From: a virus
Length of the DNA stretch: 64,000 nucleotides
IMG/VR virus record: IMGVR_UViG_3300042549_001429
Coordinates: 1 to 64,000 of that record
Strand: one strand, 5' to 3'
Shown here piece by piece: positions 25,618 to 35,419 of the stretch (its first letter is position 1; each line of letters opens with the position of its first letter). Position numbers and translations under genes: made by a program. The notes under the pieces are model-generated. The model was given only the letters and a program-made list of their open reading frames with translations. It made no database searches and had not been told where the DNA came from.

Positions 25618-27036
25618 ATGGCAGGTTCATTATTAAGTAATCCTACCTTTCAACTTCAGCCGAGTGCTGAACAGGTAGCGTTACAAACAAACTACATTAC
25701 CAACTTCAACTTCTTGAATCAGTATCTACCTGATACTTACGAGAAGGAATTTGAGCGTTATGGTAATCGCACAATCGCTTCTTTCCTTAGAATGGTAGGA
25801 GCTGAGATGCCTTCTAACTCTGACCAAATTAAGTGGGCAGAACAAGGCCGTCTTCACATCAAGTACACCAACTGTACTTCTGCAGCAGCATTGGCAGCTA
25901 ACACTGCTACTTTCACTGTAGCTGATTCAGGTGTAACTTACATCGCAATCCGTGTAGGTCAGACTGTAATGATTCAGAACAACGCTTCAGGTGTGTTCAA
26001 CAAAGCAATCGTAACTGCTGTACCTTCTGCAACTACTTTCACTGTAGCTTACTATGAGGCAACAGGACAAGCATTCGCAGTTTCTACTCAGTGTACTGTA
26101 TTCATTTACGGTTCTGAGTTCAAGAAAGGAACCAACGGAATGATTGGCTCATTGGAATCTGAAGATGAAATCTTCTCTAACAACCCTATTATCATCAAAG
26201 ATAAGTATGCGGTTAACGGTTCTGATATGGCTCAAATCGGTTGGGTTGAGGTTACCACTGAGAACGGTGCTACCGGTTACTTGTGGTATTTGAAATCAGA
26301 GCACGAGACTCGTCTTCGTTTTGAAGACTATCTTGAGACTTCAATGATTGAAGCAGTACCTGCTGCTACCGGTTCCGGTGCTAAGACTGCAGGTATGATG
26401 GGTTCTGAAGGTATCTTCTACGTTGTTAACAACAGAGGTAACGTATGGGGTGGTGGAACTCCAACTTCTCTTAATGAGTGGGATACTATCGTTTCTCGTC
26501 TTGACAAGCAAGGAGCTATCGAAGAAAACGTAATCTTCGTAAATCGTGGTCTAAGCTTTGACATCGACAATATGTTGGCTACATTGAACGGATACACTTC
26601 AGGTGGTGTTGCTCAGTCTGCATCATTCGGTTTGTTCGACAACGATGTTGACATGGCGTTGAACCTTGGCTTCACAGGTTTCCGTAGAGGTTATGACTTC
26701 TACAAGTCTGATTGGAAGTACTTGAACGACCCAACCATGCGTGGTGGTTTAAACCAAACTGCTGCTACAGCAACCGGTACTATCACAGGTTTGATGGTTC
26801 CTGCAGGTTCTACTTCAGTGTATGACCAAATCATGGGTAAGAACGCTAAGCGTCCATTCTTGCACGTACGTTACAGAGCTTCTGAAGCTGAAGACAGACG
26901 TTACAAGACTTGGATTACAGGTTCTGCCGGTGGTGCTGCTACTAGCGACCTTGATGCAATGGAGGTAAACTTCCTTTCTGAGCGTTGTGTTTGTACCCTT
27001 GGTGCTAACAACTTCGTATTGTTCAGATTTGGATAA
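25618..27036 (+). CDS. Major capsid protein
   Basis: 472 residues. The opening (LLSNPTFQLQPSAEQVALQT, FLNQYLPDTYEKEFERYGNR, TIASFLRMVGAEMPSNSDQI) and closing parts (RRYKTWITGSAGGAATSDLD) match major capsid proteins of crAss-like and related Bacteroidota podoviruses. An inserted beta domain (residues about 85-165) could be a surface decoration. Codon use here is more C-ending (AACAAC, TTC, GTA) than in the fibre genes, typical of a very highly expressed gene. A strong terminator follows. Confidence 0.9.
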   Translation: MAGSLLSNPTFQLQPSAEQVALQTNYITNFNFLNQYLPDTYEKEFERYGNRTIASFLRMVGAEMPSNSDQIKWAEQGRLHIKYTNCTSAAALAANTATFTVADSGVTYIAIRVGQTVMIQNNASGVFNKAIVTAVPSATTFTVAYYEATGQAFAVSTQCTVFIYGSEFKKGTNGMIGSLESEDEIFSNNPIIIKDKYAVNGSDMAQIGWVEVTTENGATGYLWYLKSEHETRLRFEDYLETSMIEAVPAATGSGAKTAGMMGSEGIFYVVNNRGNVWGGGTPTSLNEWDTIVSRLDKQGAIEENVIFVNRGLSFDIDNMLATLNGYTSGGVAQSASFGLFDNDVDMALNLGFTGFRRGYDFYKSDWKYLNDPTMRGGLNQTAATATGTITGLMVPAGSTSVYDQIMGKNAKRPFLHVRYRASEAEDRRYKTWITGSAGGAATSDLDAMEVNFLSERCVCTLGANNFVLFRFG

Positions 27037-27045
27037 AAAATAATT

Positions 27046-27077
27046 GGAGGGTGTCTTTAAAGACACTCTCCTTTTTT
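27046..27077 (+). terminator. Strong terminator after the major capsid gene
   Basis: A stem of at least 10 bp (27046-27055 with 27062-27071) built around the perfect palindrome GTGTCTTTAAAGACAC (27051-27066), followed by a T-run at 27072-27077. It is a variant of the dispersed 16-bp element used as a terminator. Confidence 0.85.
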
Positions 27078-27109
27078 AATTAATTAAATCAAATTAAATT
27101 CAATAATAA

Positions 27110-27853
27110 ATGGCAAAGATTAATACCCCTGTAGACAAGGTCTACAAGTTGAAAAATGGAAGCCCACTTTCATATACATTAGCATCAAGAAACCACCCTA
27201 GATTTCCTTTAATGTGGTTTGATGAGAAGAACAATGTGAATAGAGCTCTTAGATACGCATCCAATCAGAAGTCTCCTTTCGAGGATGAGCAAGATGGAAA
27301 CTCTATCATTGAGCCAATTCTTTTTGAGGATGGATTTTTAAGAGTGCCAAAACAAAACCCGGTATTGCAACAGTTCTTGCACTACCATCCTTTGAATGGA
27401 ATTATCTTCTCAGAGGTTGACAAAGAAAAAGAAGCGGCTGATGAAGTTGCTGATTTGAACTTGGAGGTTGAGGCATTAGTAGAAGCTCGTCAATTAAGTA
27501 TCGACCAAATTGAAACTCTTACAAGAGTAATGTTTGGCAAAGACCCATCAACTGTGTCAACTGCTGAATTGAAGCGTGACATTTTGGTGTTTGCTAAGAC
27601 AGACCCTAAAGAGTTCTTGAACATATTGAATGACCCCGAACTAAAATATCAAGCTAAGATTCGTTTGTTCTTTGAGAACAAGCTGTTAATCTTGAGAAAT
27701 GGAGACAAAGAGGTGTGGTACAATACCCCAACCAATAAGAAGAAAATGCTATCGGTTCCTTATGGCGAAGACCCATACGAAATGGTTGCACACTTCTTAC
27801 AATCAGACGAAGGTATTGACTCATTAAAGATGTTAGAAGCCGTTTTAGCATAG
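27110..27853 (+). CDS. Conserved head-region protein
   Basis: 247 residues. It starts AKINTPVDKVYKLKNGSPLS and contains LPLNG-like NGIIFSEVDKEKEAADEVAD, a long charged helix and a C-terminal mixed domain (YQAKIRLFFENKLLILRNGD). Proteins of this type follow the capsid gene in crAss-like and related phages and are virion components of unresolved function. It lies between two terminators, so it may be read through from capsid transcripts or from an unseen promoter in 27078-27109. Confidence 0.6.
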   Translation: MAKINTPVDKVYKLKNGSPLSYTLASRNHPRFPLMWFDEKNNVNRALRYASNQKSPFEDEQDGNSIIEPILFEDGFLRVPKQNPVLQQFLHYHPLNGIIFSEVDKEKEAADEVADLNLEVEALVEARQLSIDQIETLTRVMFGKDPSTVSTAELKRDILVFAKTDPKEFLNILNDPELKYQAKIRLFFENKLLILRNGDKEVWYNTPTNKKKMLSVPYGEDPYEMVAHFLQSDEGIDSLKMLEAVLA

Positions 27854-27874
27854 ATTGATAGATAGATTGAGTAG

Positions 27875-27905
27875 AAAGGGGGGCATCTTGTGCCCTCTTT
27901 TTTTT
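27875..27905 (+). terminator. Terminator after the 27110 gene
   Basis: An 11-bp stem including G-T pairs (27875-27885 with 27891-27901), core GGGCA/TGCCC, 5-nt loop, followed by a T-run. Confidence 0.8.
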
Positions 27906-27917
27906 TATGTATATTTG
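27888..27917 (+). promoter_or_regulatory. Promoter for ring and tail genes
   Basis: TTG at 27888-27890 lies 19 nt before TATATTTG (27910-27917), a near-ideal Bacteroidota -33/-7 arrangement. AAGGA precedes the ATG at 27932. Confidence 0.65.
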
Positions 27918-27931
27918 TAAAAAAGGAAATA

Positions 27932-28675
27932 ATGATAAACTCAGTTAGAAATACCGTATTATCTGTTCTAAATAAGAACAACTACGGGTACATATCTCCC
28001 TCTGATTTCAACTTGTTTGCTACGCAAGCACAGCTTGAGGTGTTCGAGGAATACTTTTCTGAGTACAATAAGACCATTAACATGGAGAATGCTCGTCAGT
28101 CAGGCACTGAATATGCTGACTTACGAAAACCAATTGAGGAGGCAATGGAAGTATTTGCTTTGACCTCTACATTGACTCAGTTTGCTCCCGCTACAAACAG
28201 GTTCTTATTACCATCGGTAAGCACGACAGGTTTTGACTATTTTATGATTAACAAGATTCTTTGTTATGACGCTTCAGTTAGCCCAAGAGTACTCAAGGGT
28301 GAGGCAGAGAAGGTGCCGCATACAAGAATAACTTTACTGAATAATTCAAACCTTACTGCTCCTACAGAGATGTATCCTGCTTATACGCAGGAGGGCAATG
28401 TGCTTACTGTATATCCCTCTACATTTAACTTGGCAAATGAGGTTGAGGCCAACTACTTTAGATACCCTAAGGTACCAAAGTGGACTTACGTAACTCTTGC
28501 TAATGGCGAGCCTATCTTTAATCAGTCTCAAGCAGACTATCAAGACTTTGAGGTGCCGGCAGAAGATGAGTACAAGTTGGTCACAAAGATTCTTCAGTAT
28601 TGCGGGGTGTCAATTCGTGAAACAGAGGTTACTCAATTTGCTATGGCTCAAGAGCAGATGGAAAAAACTCAATAA
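27932..28675 (+). CDS. Head-tail connector (ring) protein candidate 1
   Basis: 247 residues. It starts MINSVRNTVLSVLNKNNYGY; the ATG with an AAGGA just before is preferred over the upstream in-frame start. ISPSDFNLFATQAQLEVFEE then FSEYNKTINMENARQSGTEY and a later VLTVYPSTF match the conserved pair of genes between capsid and hub in crAss-like and related phages, where the products form rings under the portal. The C-terminal part is helical (QYCGVSIRETEVTQFAMAQE). Confidence 0.65.
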   Translation: MINSVRNTVLSVLNKNNYGYISPSDFNLFATQAQLEVFEEYFSEYNKTINMENARQSGTEYADLRKPIEEAMEVFALTSTLTQFAPATNRFLLPSVSTTGFDYFMINKILCYDASVSPRVLKGEAEKVPHTRITLLNNSNLTAPTEMYPAYTQEGNVLTVYPSTFNLANEVEANYFRYPKVPKWTYVTLANGEPIFNQSQADYQDFEVPAEDEYKLVTKILQYCGVSIRETEVTQFAMAQEQMEKTQ

Positions 28676-28687
28676 AAAATATAGGTT

Positions 28688-29611
28688 ATGTCATATATAT
28701 CGCAGTATCAGTATTATGAGAATGGGGGAGTCAACCCTCAGGATGCCAATTGGGGCTCGTATCAGTACGTTAGTTTGGAAGATGTTGTAAACAATTTCTT
28801 GTTGATGTATGCGGGCAACCATTCATTGGTTAATAATGAGGAACGATATAAGATTTTGTTTCACGCAAAGCGTGCCATTCAAGAATTGAACTACGATGCG
28901 TTCAAAGAAATCAAAGTATTGGAGCTTATGGTTCCTGATACATTGAGATTTATTCTTCCTTCTGACTATGTCAATTGGGTTCGTATTTCACTATACAAAG
29001 ATGGATGGCTTCGTCCATTGTCTGAAAACATTCAGACGCTTTCTGCTAAGGCATATTTGCAAGACCAACAAGGAAAAATATTGTTCGACCAAAACGGCAA
29101 TGCTCTTTCTCCTGAGTTTTCAGATATTGACTTTGACAGATTAACCCATATCAAGAAAAGTATCTACCTTAATCAAGATAATCAATTCGATGGTAATGAG
29201 GGATGGAACTACGATGGGATGTGGTATTTTGAAGGCAACATTGGTGCGGCTTATGGCTTAGATACTGAGACTGCCAACTTCAATCCTACGTTTAATGTAG
29301 ACCGAAAGGCAGGTGTAATTAACTTTGATTCACCGATGACCGGTCAGCAGTGTATTCTTGAGTACGTATCAGATGGTATGGAGCAAGGAGACAATTCAAA
29401 AATTACTGTAAACAAGTTATTTGAGAAGTACATTTATGCTTACATTCAGTATGAAATTCTGAACAGCAAGTTAGGTGTGCAAGAATATATTGTCGCTCGT
29501 GCTCGTAAAGAAAAATCTGCGCTATTAAGAAACGCAAAGATTAGAATAAGCAACATTCATCCCGGAAGACTCTTGATGAACTTGAGAGGATTGGACAAGC
29601 AAATTAAATAA
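28688..29611 (+). CDS. Head-tail connector (ring) protein candidate 2
   Basis: 307 residues. An N-terminal Tyr/Gln-rich segment (YISQYQYYENGGVNPQDANW) and a helix with NEERYKILFHAKRAIQELNY are followed by VLELMVPDTLRFILPSDYVN and a C-terminal helical block (KLFEKYIYAYIQYEILNSKL). Order and motifs match the second connector or ring gene of the crAss-like module. It is separated from its neighbours by 12 and 1 nt. Confidence 0.65.
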   Translation: MSYISQYQYYENGGVNPQDANWGSYQYVSLEDVVNNFLLMYAGNHSLVNNEERYKILFHAKRAIQELNYDAFKEIKVLELMVPDTLRFILPSDYVNWVRISLYKDGWLRPLSENIQTLSAKAYLQDQQGKILFDQNGNALSPEFSDIDFDRLTHIKKSIYLNQDNQFDGNEGWNYDGMWYFEGNIGAAYGLDTETANFNPTFNVDRKAGVINFDSPMTGQQCILEYVSDGMEQGDNSKITVNKLFEKYIYAYIQYEILNSKLGVQEYIVARARKEKSALLRNAKIRISNIHPGRLLMNLRGLDKQIK

Positions 29612-29612
29612 G

Positions 29613-32600
29613 ATGACAAAACTTACAAGAAACTTCGTAGCGGGCAGGATGAACAAGGTCGTTGATGAACGACTGCTTCCTGAAGGAGAGTACATTGACG
29701 CTATGAATGTAAGAATGGGTTCTACCGAGAACTCAGAGGTTGGGGTTATTGAGAATACAAAGGGCAATTTGCCCCTTACTAATTTAACGTACACTAACGG
29801 AACTTTGCTTAGTACCAATGCAAAATGTATTGGAGCTATCGAAGATAGTGCCAATGAGGCTATATATTGGTTTGTTCACGACCCTACCTTTAGTGTAGGT
29901 GCGACAGGCAAACTTGATATGATTGTGTCTTTTAATGTAAGCACAGGCATATTGACCTACCACGTTATTTCAATTAACGATGGGAGCAATGTGAATACCA
30001 CATTGAATTTTAATCCAAGCTACCTTATTACGGGAGTAGACTTGTTGGACAACAAGTTGTTGTTTTTTACAGACGACTATAATGCCCCAAGGGTTATTGA
30101 TATTACTACCAATTACCCTAATCCTGTTGCAAACATTGACGCTGTATCTGCAGAGTCATTGCTAGTTATAAAGAAGCCTCCTGTGCAGTCACCGGGCGTT
30201 CAACCTATTATAACCAATGGGCAAGAAAATTATTTAGATACACGATTTATTTGTTTTGCATACAGGTATAAGTACGCAAACGGAGAGTACAGTGCCACAT
30301 CTCAGTGGTCTGCTCCTGCGTTTGTGCCAAGACCTTTTAGCTTTAGCATTGAGAGTTACCTAAATGAAGGTATGACCAACTTCTGTAACTCAGCCATCAT
30401 CACCTATAACTCAGGTGGCCCGCTTGTTGTGGGCATTGACCTGTTATTTAAAAAGGCTGATGGAAATATCATTAGAGTTATTGAGAAGCTTGATAAGGCT
30501 ATTTTAGGTATCCCTAATAATACCAATCAGCAATACACTTTTACCAATAGCAAAATCTTTACAGTACTATCAGAGGCTGAGCTTCTTAGATTGTACGACA
30601 ATGTACCAAGATTTGCTAAAGCCCAAACTATTATGGGCAACAGATTGATGTATGGTAACTATGTAGAGGGCTATGATTTGGTTGACTCTACGGGAGCACC
30701 TGTTAAGTTTGAGTACACTACTCAGTTGGTGTCCCTACCGATAGGTGTAACTAACATTGACGATGGTCTTCAGTCAGGTAACTATACCATTAATGGTAGC
30801 GTTAACGTAGCCAACTCAGTTGTAACAATTGATTTGGCAGGTCAAAGTTTGGTTGCAGGTTCAGCCATAAACCTAGACCTTGTAATAGCACACGCTCAGT
30901 TTACAGGGCAATCACCATTTCCTACTGAGACTACTGACGATGTAAGATTAAACTTTGCGTTTTTCTTATCGACTAACTATACTTCTGTTTACCAATTAGC
31001 AACGAGCATTGAGTTTCAAAACGCTATTGGTACCGCTGCAAATATTCAACCTATTGCTAACGCTTGTAATGGTACAACCTTTACTGATGCGTTCAACTGT
31101 GCTATCCCTCAGAACCTAAATACGCTTATCAAAAGTGGTAGTGGTATTAGTGCGGTTGGGCAGCCGTTTGGTATTGTAACAAGCCCTGCTAGTAGTGTAA
31201 TTGGACTTCAGTTGCCCGCTATGCGCTATGTCAATAACTTGACTACTCCGACACAAACTGTCTTTGAGTACTATGACGTGTCATTGGCAGAGGCTACATT
31301 CCAAGAGATAGCAAACACGCAAAGCTTGCACAGCAATAGAGACTATGAGATTGGTATTGTTTACATGGATGATTATAACAGGGCTACAACTGCCTTGGTT
31401 AGTCCAAACAATACTGAGCATATCCCTTGCGGTTTATCTGCTAGTAAGAACTCTCTTCAAGTTACAATACCTGCAACACAAAAGCCACCGGCTTGGGCTA
31501 AGAGATACAAGTTTGTAATAAAGCCCGACCAAGAGAACTATGAGACAATCTATTGTAGCATTTTCTTTGAAGACCCTGAGACCAACAATGCTTACTTCTT
31601 GCTTGAGGGCGAGAATGCACGTAAGGTTGAGCCGGGAGATAGACTCATTGTAAAGGCCGATTCAAGTGGGCCAACTACAACTTGTGTTTATGCTACCATC
31701 CTTGAGAAGTCAGCACAGGCTTCAGGTTTTATTGAAATACCAAGTGAGTTAGACCCTGATGTCCTTATCCCTGTACCTGCGGGAGTGTATGCAAAGATTA
31801 ATCCAAACAGCTTTAACATTGTTCAGGATGAGTTGGCAATTATAGCACCGGGCAAGATTACGGTTACCTCACCAAGAGGCGGTACCTACCCTAAGTTGTA
31901 CTATCCAATGAACCGATTTGATACGGCTACTTCTGCGTGGGTTGATTACGATGTACCTGCAGGTAGTCGAATTGTATTAAGCATTAAGCAGAGCAGGGGT
32001 GGTGTAGGAGATGCTTGTGAGGAGAGAAGAAACTTCTTGGAGAAAACATTAATATCAAGCAATGCATACGACAATATGTATGATTGGTTTGTTGGTGAAA
32101 ATGTAGAGCAGTTTCTAAATGATGGGTCAAGATTTGCAGGAGCAGGCGCTTGTATCCCGGATAACGAGTTTGTTCCGGGCATTACTAACATTGTAGGCAA
32201 TCTTCCTACTGACCTATGTGTTAACTACTATAGGTTTTATAGAAATAGTTCTACCAATCAATTGCAGTTGATGGTTACGGGCACATTGCCTTGTACAGGT
32301 ATTGGGTACCCTAACTCTCGTGCATCAGTGGTTGAGGTAAACATTACCGTATTCCGTTCTGACAAGACCATTATATTTGAGACAGAGCCTTCTGACGCTT
32401 TGCCTGACGTATTCTTTGAGAATGAGATGTCATTTGCAATTGTGAATGGAAACCATCAAGGAAACATTCAGAATCAAAACGTATCCACAGGCACACCTGC
32501 TATTATTGACACCAAGTTCTTTAACTGCTTTGCATTCGGTAACGGAGCAGAGAGTTACAAAATTCGTGACTCAATTGTAGGCGCATCGTTTAATCTTGGT

Positions 32601-34031
32601 AACAGGGTAACAAGCGTATCTGCTCAAGATTACAAAGAGGCTGATAGATTCGCTGACATTACTTACAGTGGTATTTATAGCGCAGAATCAAACGTCAATA
32701 AACTCAACGAGTTTAATTTAGGCTTGCTTAACTATAAGGTTTGTGAGCCATCCTTTGGGGATATTAACTTAATGGATGGAAGACAGACTGATATTTTAGT
32801 TCTTCAAGAAGATAAAATCTCTTACGTACTTTCAAGCAAGAATCTTATTTCAGACTCTACAGGTGGAGGCGTTATTGCCTCTGTGCCTGAGGTGTTGGGT
32901 AATCAGATTGCTAGGGTTGAGAAGTATGGCATCAGTTTTAATCCTGAGAGTTATGTACAGTGGGGATACGACAGGTTCTTTACTGACGTGAAGCGTGGAG
33001 CTGTACTTCAACTTAGAGGCGACTCAGCAGGCAGCGACCAATTGATTGTTATTTCTGAATCAGGTATGAGAACTTGGTTTAGAGATACGTTTAACGCTTC
33101 GTACGATACTCAGAAGCTTGGTGGCTTTGACCCTTACATGAATGAGTACGTTTTATCAAGCAACGAAAGAGAGTTACCTCTCAATCCTGAGTGTTTGAAT
33201 TGCGGAATCTCTCAGACGTTTAATCTGTCTACCGTTGGTGAAGAAGAAGGCTCAGTTGAGTATTGCGTTGACTTGGGTCCAAACGTAGGTTCTACTAATG
33301 TGGTGTACACTGTTAACGCTATTAGCGCAGGAGCATCATTTGAGATAGAGGTTGAGTATGACGGAAACACTGTAACCACAGGTGAGGTGAGTGCAAGTGG
33401 TGTATTGACTTTTAACAAGGATAATGTATCAGTAGAAACTTCAAACATTACTATCACCTATACGGGAGATATTACATTGACCGTGCTTGCTGAATGTTGT
33501 GGCGCTATTCCTCTTACTATCGTTCAAGTAGTAGTGACGAATGATTTTGATAGTGGCGATACCATCCATACTGAGTACAGATTTGTGGATGGCACATACA
33601 CGTCTCCTTTGCAGTCTGCTCTTACAATATTCTCTTCAGGCACTAATAACCCACTCGTGTCAAGATATGGTGTTACAGTGGGCCCTATAGGCGCAGGAGC
33701 ATTCCCGCCTGCAGGTAGTACGCTGAGAATGATTGCAAACAAGCTATCGACTGATACGTTTGTATTTAATCCTGCAACAGACAAGTTTAAATATTATACT
33801 TCAGACACGTTGTATGCAAACAATAGTGGAGCAATTTCTACCTTGTTAGGGTTGGCAACAACTGCTACTCCTAATCAGGGAACAGCGGGTAATAACTACG
33901 CTGAATTTACGGTTCCTGCTTTACAAGATTACTTATATTTGATTTGGGATTTTAGAGCCTCCACTTCTGTTACGCTTTGCTACTCAGATGAGAGTACTGT
34001 TGATGCGTGCTGCGGATGTGAGGTAACTTAA
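29613..34031 (+). CDS. Large tail hub / stabilisation protein
   Basis: 1472 residues. The N-terminus (KLTRNFVAGRMNKVVDERLL then PEGEYIDAMNVRMGSTENSE) is a well-conserved signature of the stabilisation or hub protein in crAss-like and related phages. The body is beta-rich; FNLGLLNYK, GDINLMDGRQTDILVLQEDK and YVQWGYDRFFTDVKRGAVLQ suggest a beta-propeller-like core. The C-terminus (about 1190 on) has Cys-containing Ig-like domains (LSVEECCGAI-type pairs, DACCGCEVT). It would form the centre of the short tail. Confidence 0.75.
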   Translation: MTKLTRNFVAGRMNKVVDERLLPEGEYIDAMNVRMGSTENSEVGVIENTKGNLPLTNLTYTNGTLLSTNAKCIGAIEDSANEAIYWFVHDPTFSVGATGKLDMIVSFNVSTGILTYHVISINDGSNVNTTLNFNPSYLITGVDLLDNKLLFFTDDYNAPRVIDITTNYPNPVANIDAVSAESLLVIKKPPVQSPGVQPIITNGQENYLDTRFICFAYRYKYANGEYSATSQWSAPAFVPRPFSFSIESYLNEGMTNFCNSAIITYNSGGPLVVGIDLLFKKADGNIIRVIEKLDKAILGIPNNTNQQYTFTNSKIFTVLSEAELLRLYDNVPRFAKAQTIMGNRLMYGNYVEGYDLVDSTGAPVKFEYTTQLVSLPIGVTNIDDGLQSGNYTINGSVNVANSVVTIDLAGQSLVAGSAINLDLVIAHAQFTGQSPFPTETTDDVRLNFAFFLSTNYTSVYQLATSIEFQNAIGTAANIQPIANACNGTTFTDAFNCAIPQNLNTLIKSGSGISAVGQPFGIVTSPASSVIGLQLPAMRYVNNLTTPTQTVFEYYDVSLAEATFQEIANTQSLHSNRDYEIGIVYMDDYNRATTALVSPNNTEHIPCGLSASKNSLQVTIPATQKPPAWAKRYKFVIKPDQENYETIYCSIFFEDPETNNAYFLLEGENARKVEPGDRLIVKADSSGPTTTCVYATILEKSAQASGFIEIPSELDPDVLIPVPAGVYAKINPNSFNIVQDELAIIAPGKITVTSPRGGTYPKLYYPMNRFDTATSAWVDYDVPAGSRIVLSIKQSRGGVGDACEERRNFLEKTLISSNAYDNMYDWFVGENVEQFLNDGSRFAGAGACIPDNEFVPGITNIVGNLPTDLCVNYYRFYRNSSTNQLQLMVTGTLPCTGIGYPNSRASVVEVNITVFRSDKTIIFETEPSDALPDVFFENEMSFAIVNGNHQGNIQNQNVSTGTPAIIDTKFFNCFAFGNGAESYKIRDSIVGASFNLGNRVTSVSAQDYKEADRFADITYSGIYSAESNVNKLNEFNLGLLNYKVCEPSFGDINLMDGRQTDILVLQEDKISYVLSSKNLISDSTGGGVIASVPEVLGNQIARVEKYGISFNPESYVQWGYDRFFTDVKRGAVLQLRGDSAGSDQLIVISESGMRTWFRDTFNASYDTQKLGGFDPYMNEYVLSSNERELPLNPECLNCGISQTFNLSTVGEEEGSVEYCVDLGPNVGSTNVVYTVNAISAGASFEIEVEYDGNTVTTGEVSASGVLTFNKDNVSVETSNITITYTGDITLTVLAECCGAIPLTIVQVVVTNDFDSGDTIHTEYRFVDGTYTSPLQSALTIFSSGTNNPLVSRYGVTVGPIGAGAFPPAGSTLRMIANKLSTDTFVFNPATDKFKYYTSDTLYANNSGAISTLLGLATTATPNQGTAGNNYAEFTVPALQDYLYLIWDFRASTSVTLCYSDESTVDACCGCEVT

Positions 34032-34043
34032 AAAATAAAAACA

Positions 34044-35408
34044 ATGGCGACAAGTTCATCATACTATTTAAACGCACCTTCTCTTGGGTCTGCTACTGCA
34101 GTGTTTACGAACGCAGCATTGTCTGTATGTGCTGCTGACGGCTTTTACTCGGATGGTGTAATAGTAAGAGAGCAAGTAGGATGCGTATTATTACCTCAGC
34201 AAACGTGTCCGGCTTGTGCTACACCTTGCGGAACAACTATTAATGCGAGTGGTGGTCAAGGAATTTATTTGCTTGATTTGGAAACGGGCACAACCGTATC
34301 GGATATAGGTGCTGTTATCATTAGATTTAATCCACAAGGAGTACCTGATGGTATCAGAGCTACTCTTGGTGCTAACGTCTATAATAAATTAACCTCACCG
34401 GTAGATGGGCTCCATCAATCATCAAATGCAGGAGCGCTTACTTTTGTTGGGCAAACTTCTGCTGACTGTGGAATATCAGGAACTACTTACCCTACTTTGG
34501 CAGAGTTTGAGTATAATGGTACAGCCTTCGTTGCTACAGGGGACACACAGAGTGTTACTGTTGCAGCAGGAGACGTCTCGCTAGGGGCTTCAGCACCGGG
34601 CAATACGATGATGGTTATTCCTAAGCTTACACCATCCCCATCAATTATAAACTTTGAGGTGGTTGGTCCTTGTTCAGGTACAGCGTGGTCTATGTCAGTT
34701 GCTTGTCCTGTATTGCTTACAGGATTTAGCTCAAGCGTTATGGCGGCCACATCAAATGCGGCTTGCTTATTGGCTGAGACTACAACATATTACAATGCAT
34801 CATTGGCTAATACTCCGGGCACTGTAGGCTTGTATGATTTTGTTTTTGCGGATGCTTATGGAAATACTCCATTGGCTGCAGGATTCTATTACGCAGCAGG
34901 TTCTATTACCGGTAGTAATGAGTGGTTCCAAGTAAACGCAAGCGGTGTTGTTATTGTATTAGGAGTTTGTGCCGCACCTGTTTCTTATAATTGTGTGAGT
35001 GGAACTTGCGTAAACCCGGGTGACGGTACAGGAACTTATGCTACATTGGGAGAATGTGAGGCAGCTTGTAGTTCTCCTAGCGTGATTGGTGTTTTTGGAT
35101 ACATGGAGCCTTGCATTGGCGGTACTATTGACGACTATATGGGGGCTTCAGTCTCCCTTGATGAGGCTGTAGACGTTATTACTACCTTTGGGGTAGACGT
35201 GTTTTATGTAACAGGAGGAGGGACTTGTGGAGGCACTACATCAACTCAGTCTTTTACGATAGAGATAAATGAGGGAGAAACCTCATCTGCATTTAACGCT
35301 TGTTTGTTCGGTGCTTATTTCTCATCGGGAGCAACAATATGTGGGGCTTGTATAACAAGCTGCGATAATCCAAATGTAGATTTAGGCGCATCTGAGTGCG
35401 TTTATTAA
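34044..35408 (+). CDS. Cysteine-rich tail appendage protein
   Basis: 454 residues with about 25 Cys, unusual for a phage virion protein. Pairs such as CPACATPCG, YNCVSGTCVNPGDGTGTYAT then LGECEAAC (an EGF- or chitin-binding-like spacing), GGTCGGTT and GATICGACITSCDNPN recur. Sequence between them is Ala/Gly/Ser/Thr beta-rich. Disulfides would only form outside the host, so this is likely an exposed fibre or adhesin. The hub protein upstream also ends in a Cys cluster. Confidence 0.6.
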   Translation: MATSSSYYLNAPSLGSATAVFTNAALSVCAADGFYSDGVIVREQVGCVLLPQQTCPACATPCGTTINASGGQGIYLLDLETGTTVSDIGAVIIRFNPQGVPDGIRATLGANVYNKLTSPVDGLHQSSNAGALTFVGQTSADCGISGTTYPTLAEFEYNGTAFVATGDTQSVTVAAGDVSLGASAPGNTMMVIPKLTPSPSIINFEVVGPCSGTAWSMSVACPVLLTGFSSSVMAATSNAACLLAETTTYYNASLANTPGTVGLYDFVFADAYGNTPLAAGFYYAAGSITGSNEWFQVNASGVVIVLGVCAAPVSYNCVSGTCVNPGDGTGTYATLGECEAACSSPSVIGVFGYMEPCIGGTIDDYMGASVSLDEAVDVITTFGVDVFYVTGGGTCGGTTSTQSFTIEINEGETSSAFNACLFGAYFSSGATICGACITSCDNPNVDLGASECVY

Positions 35409-35419
35409 AATAAAAAACT

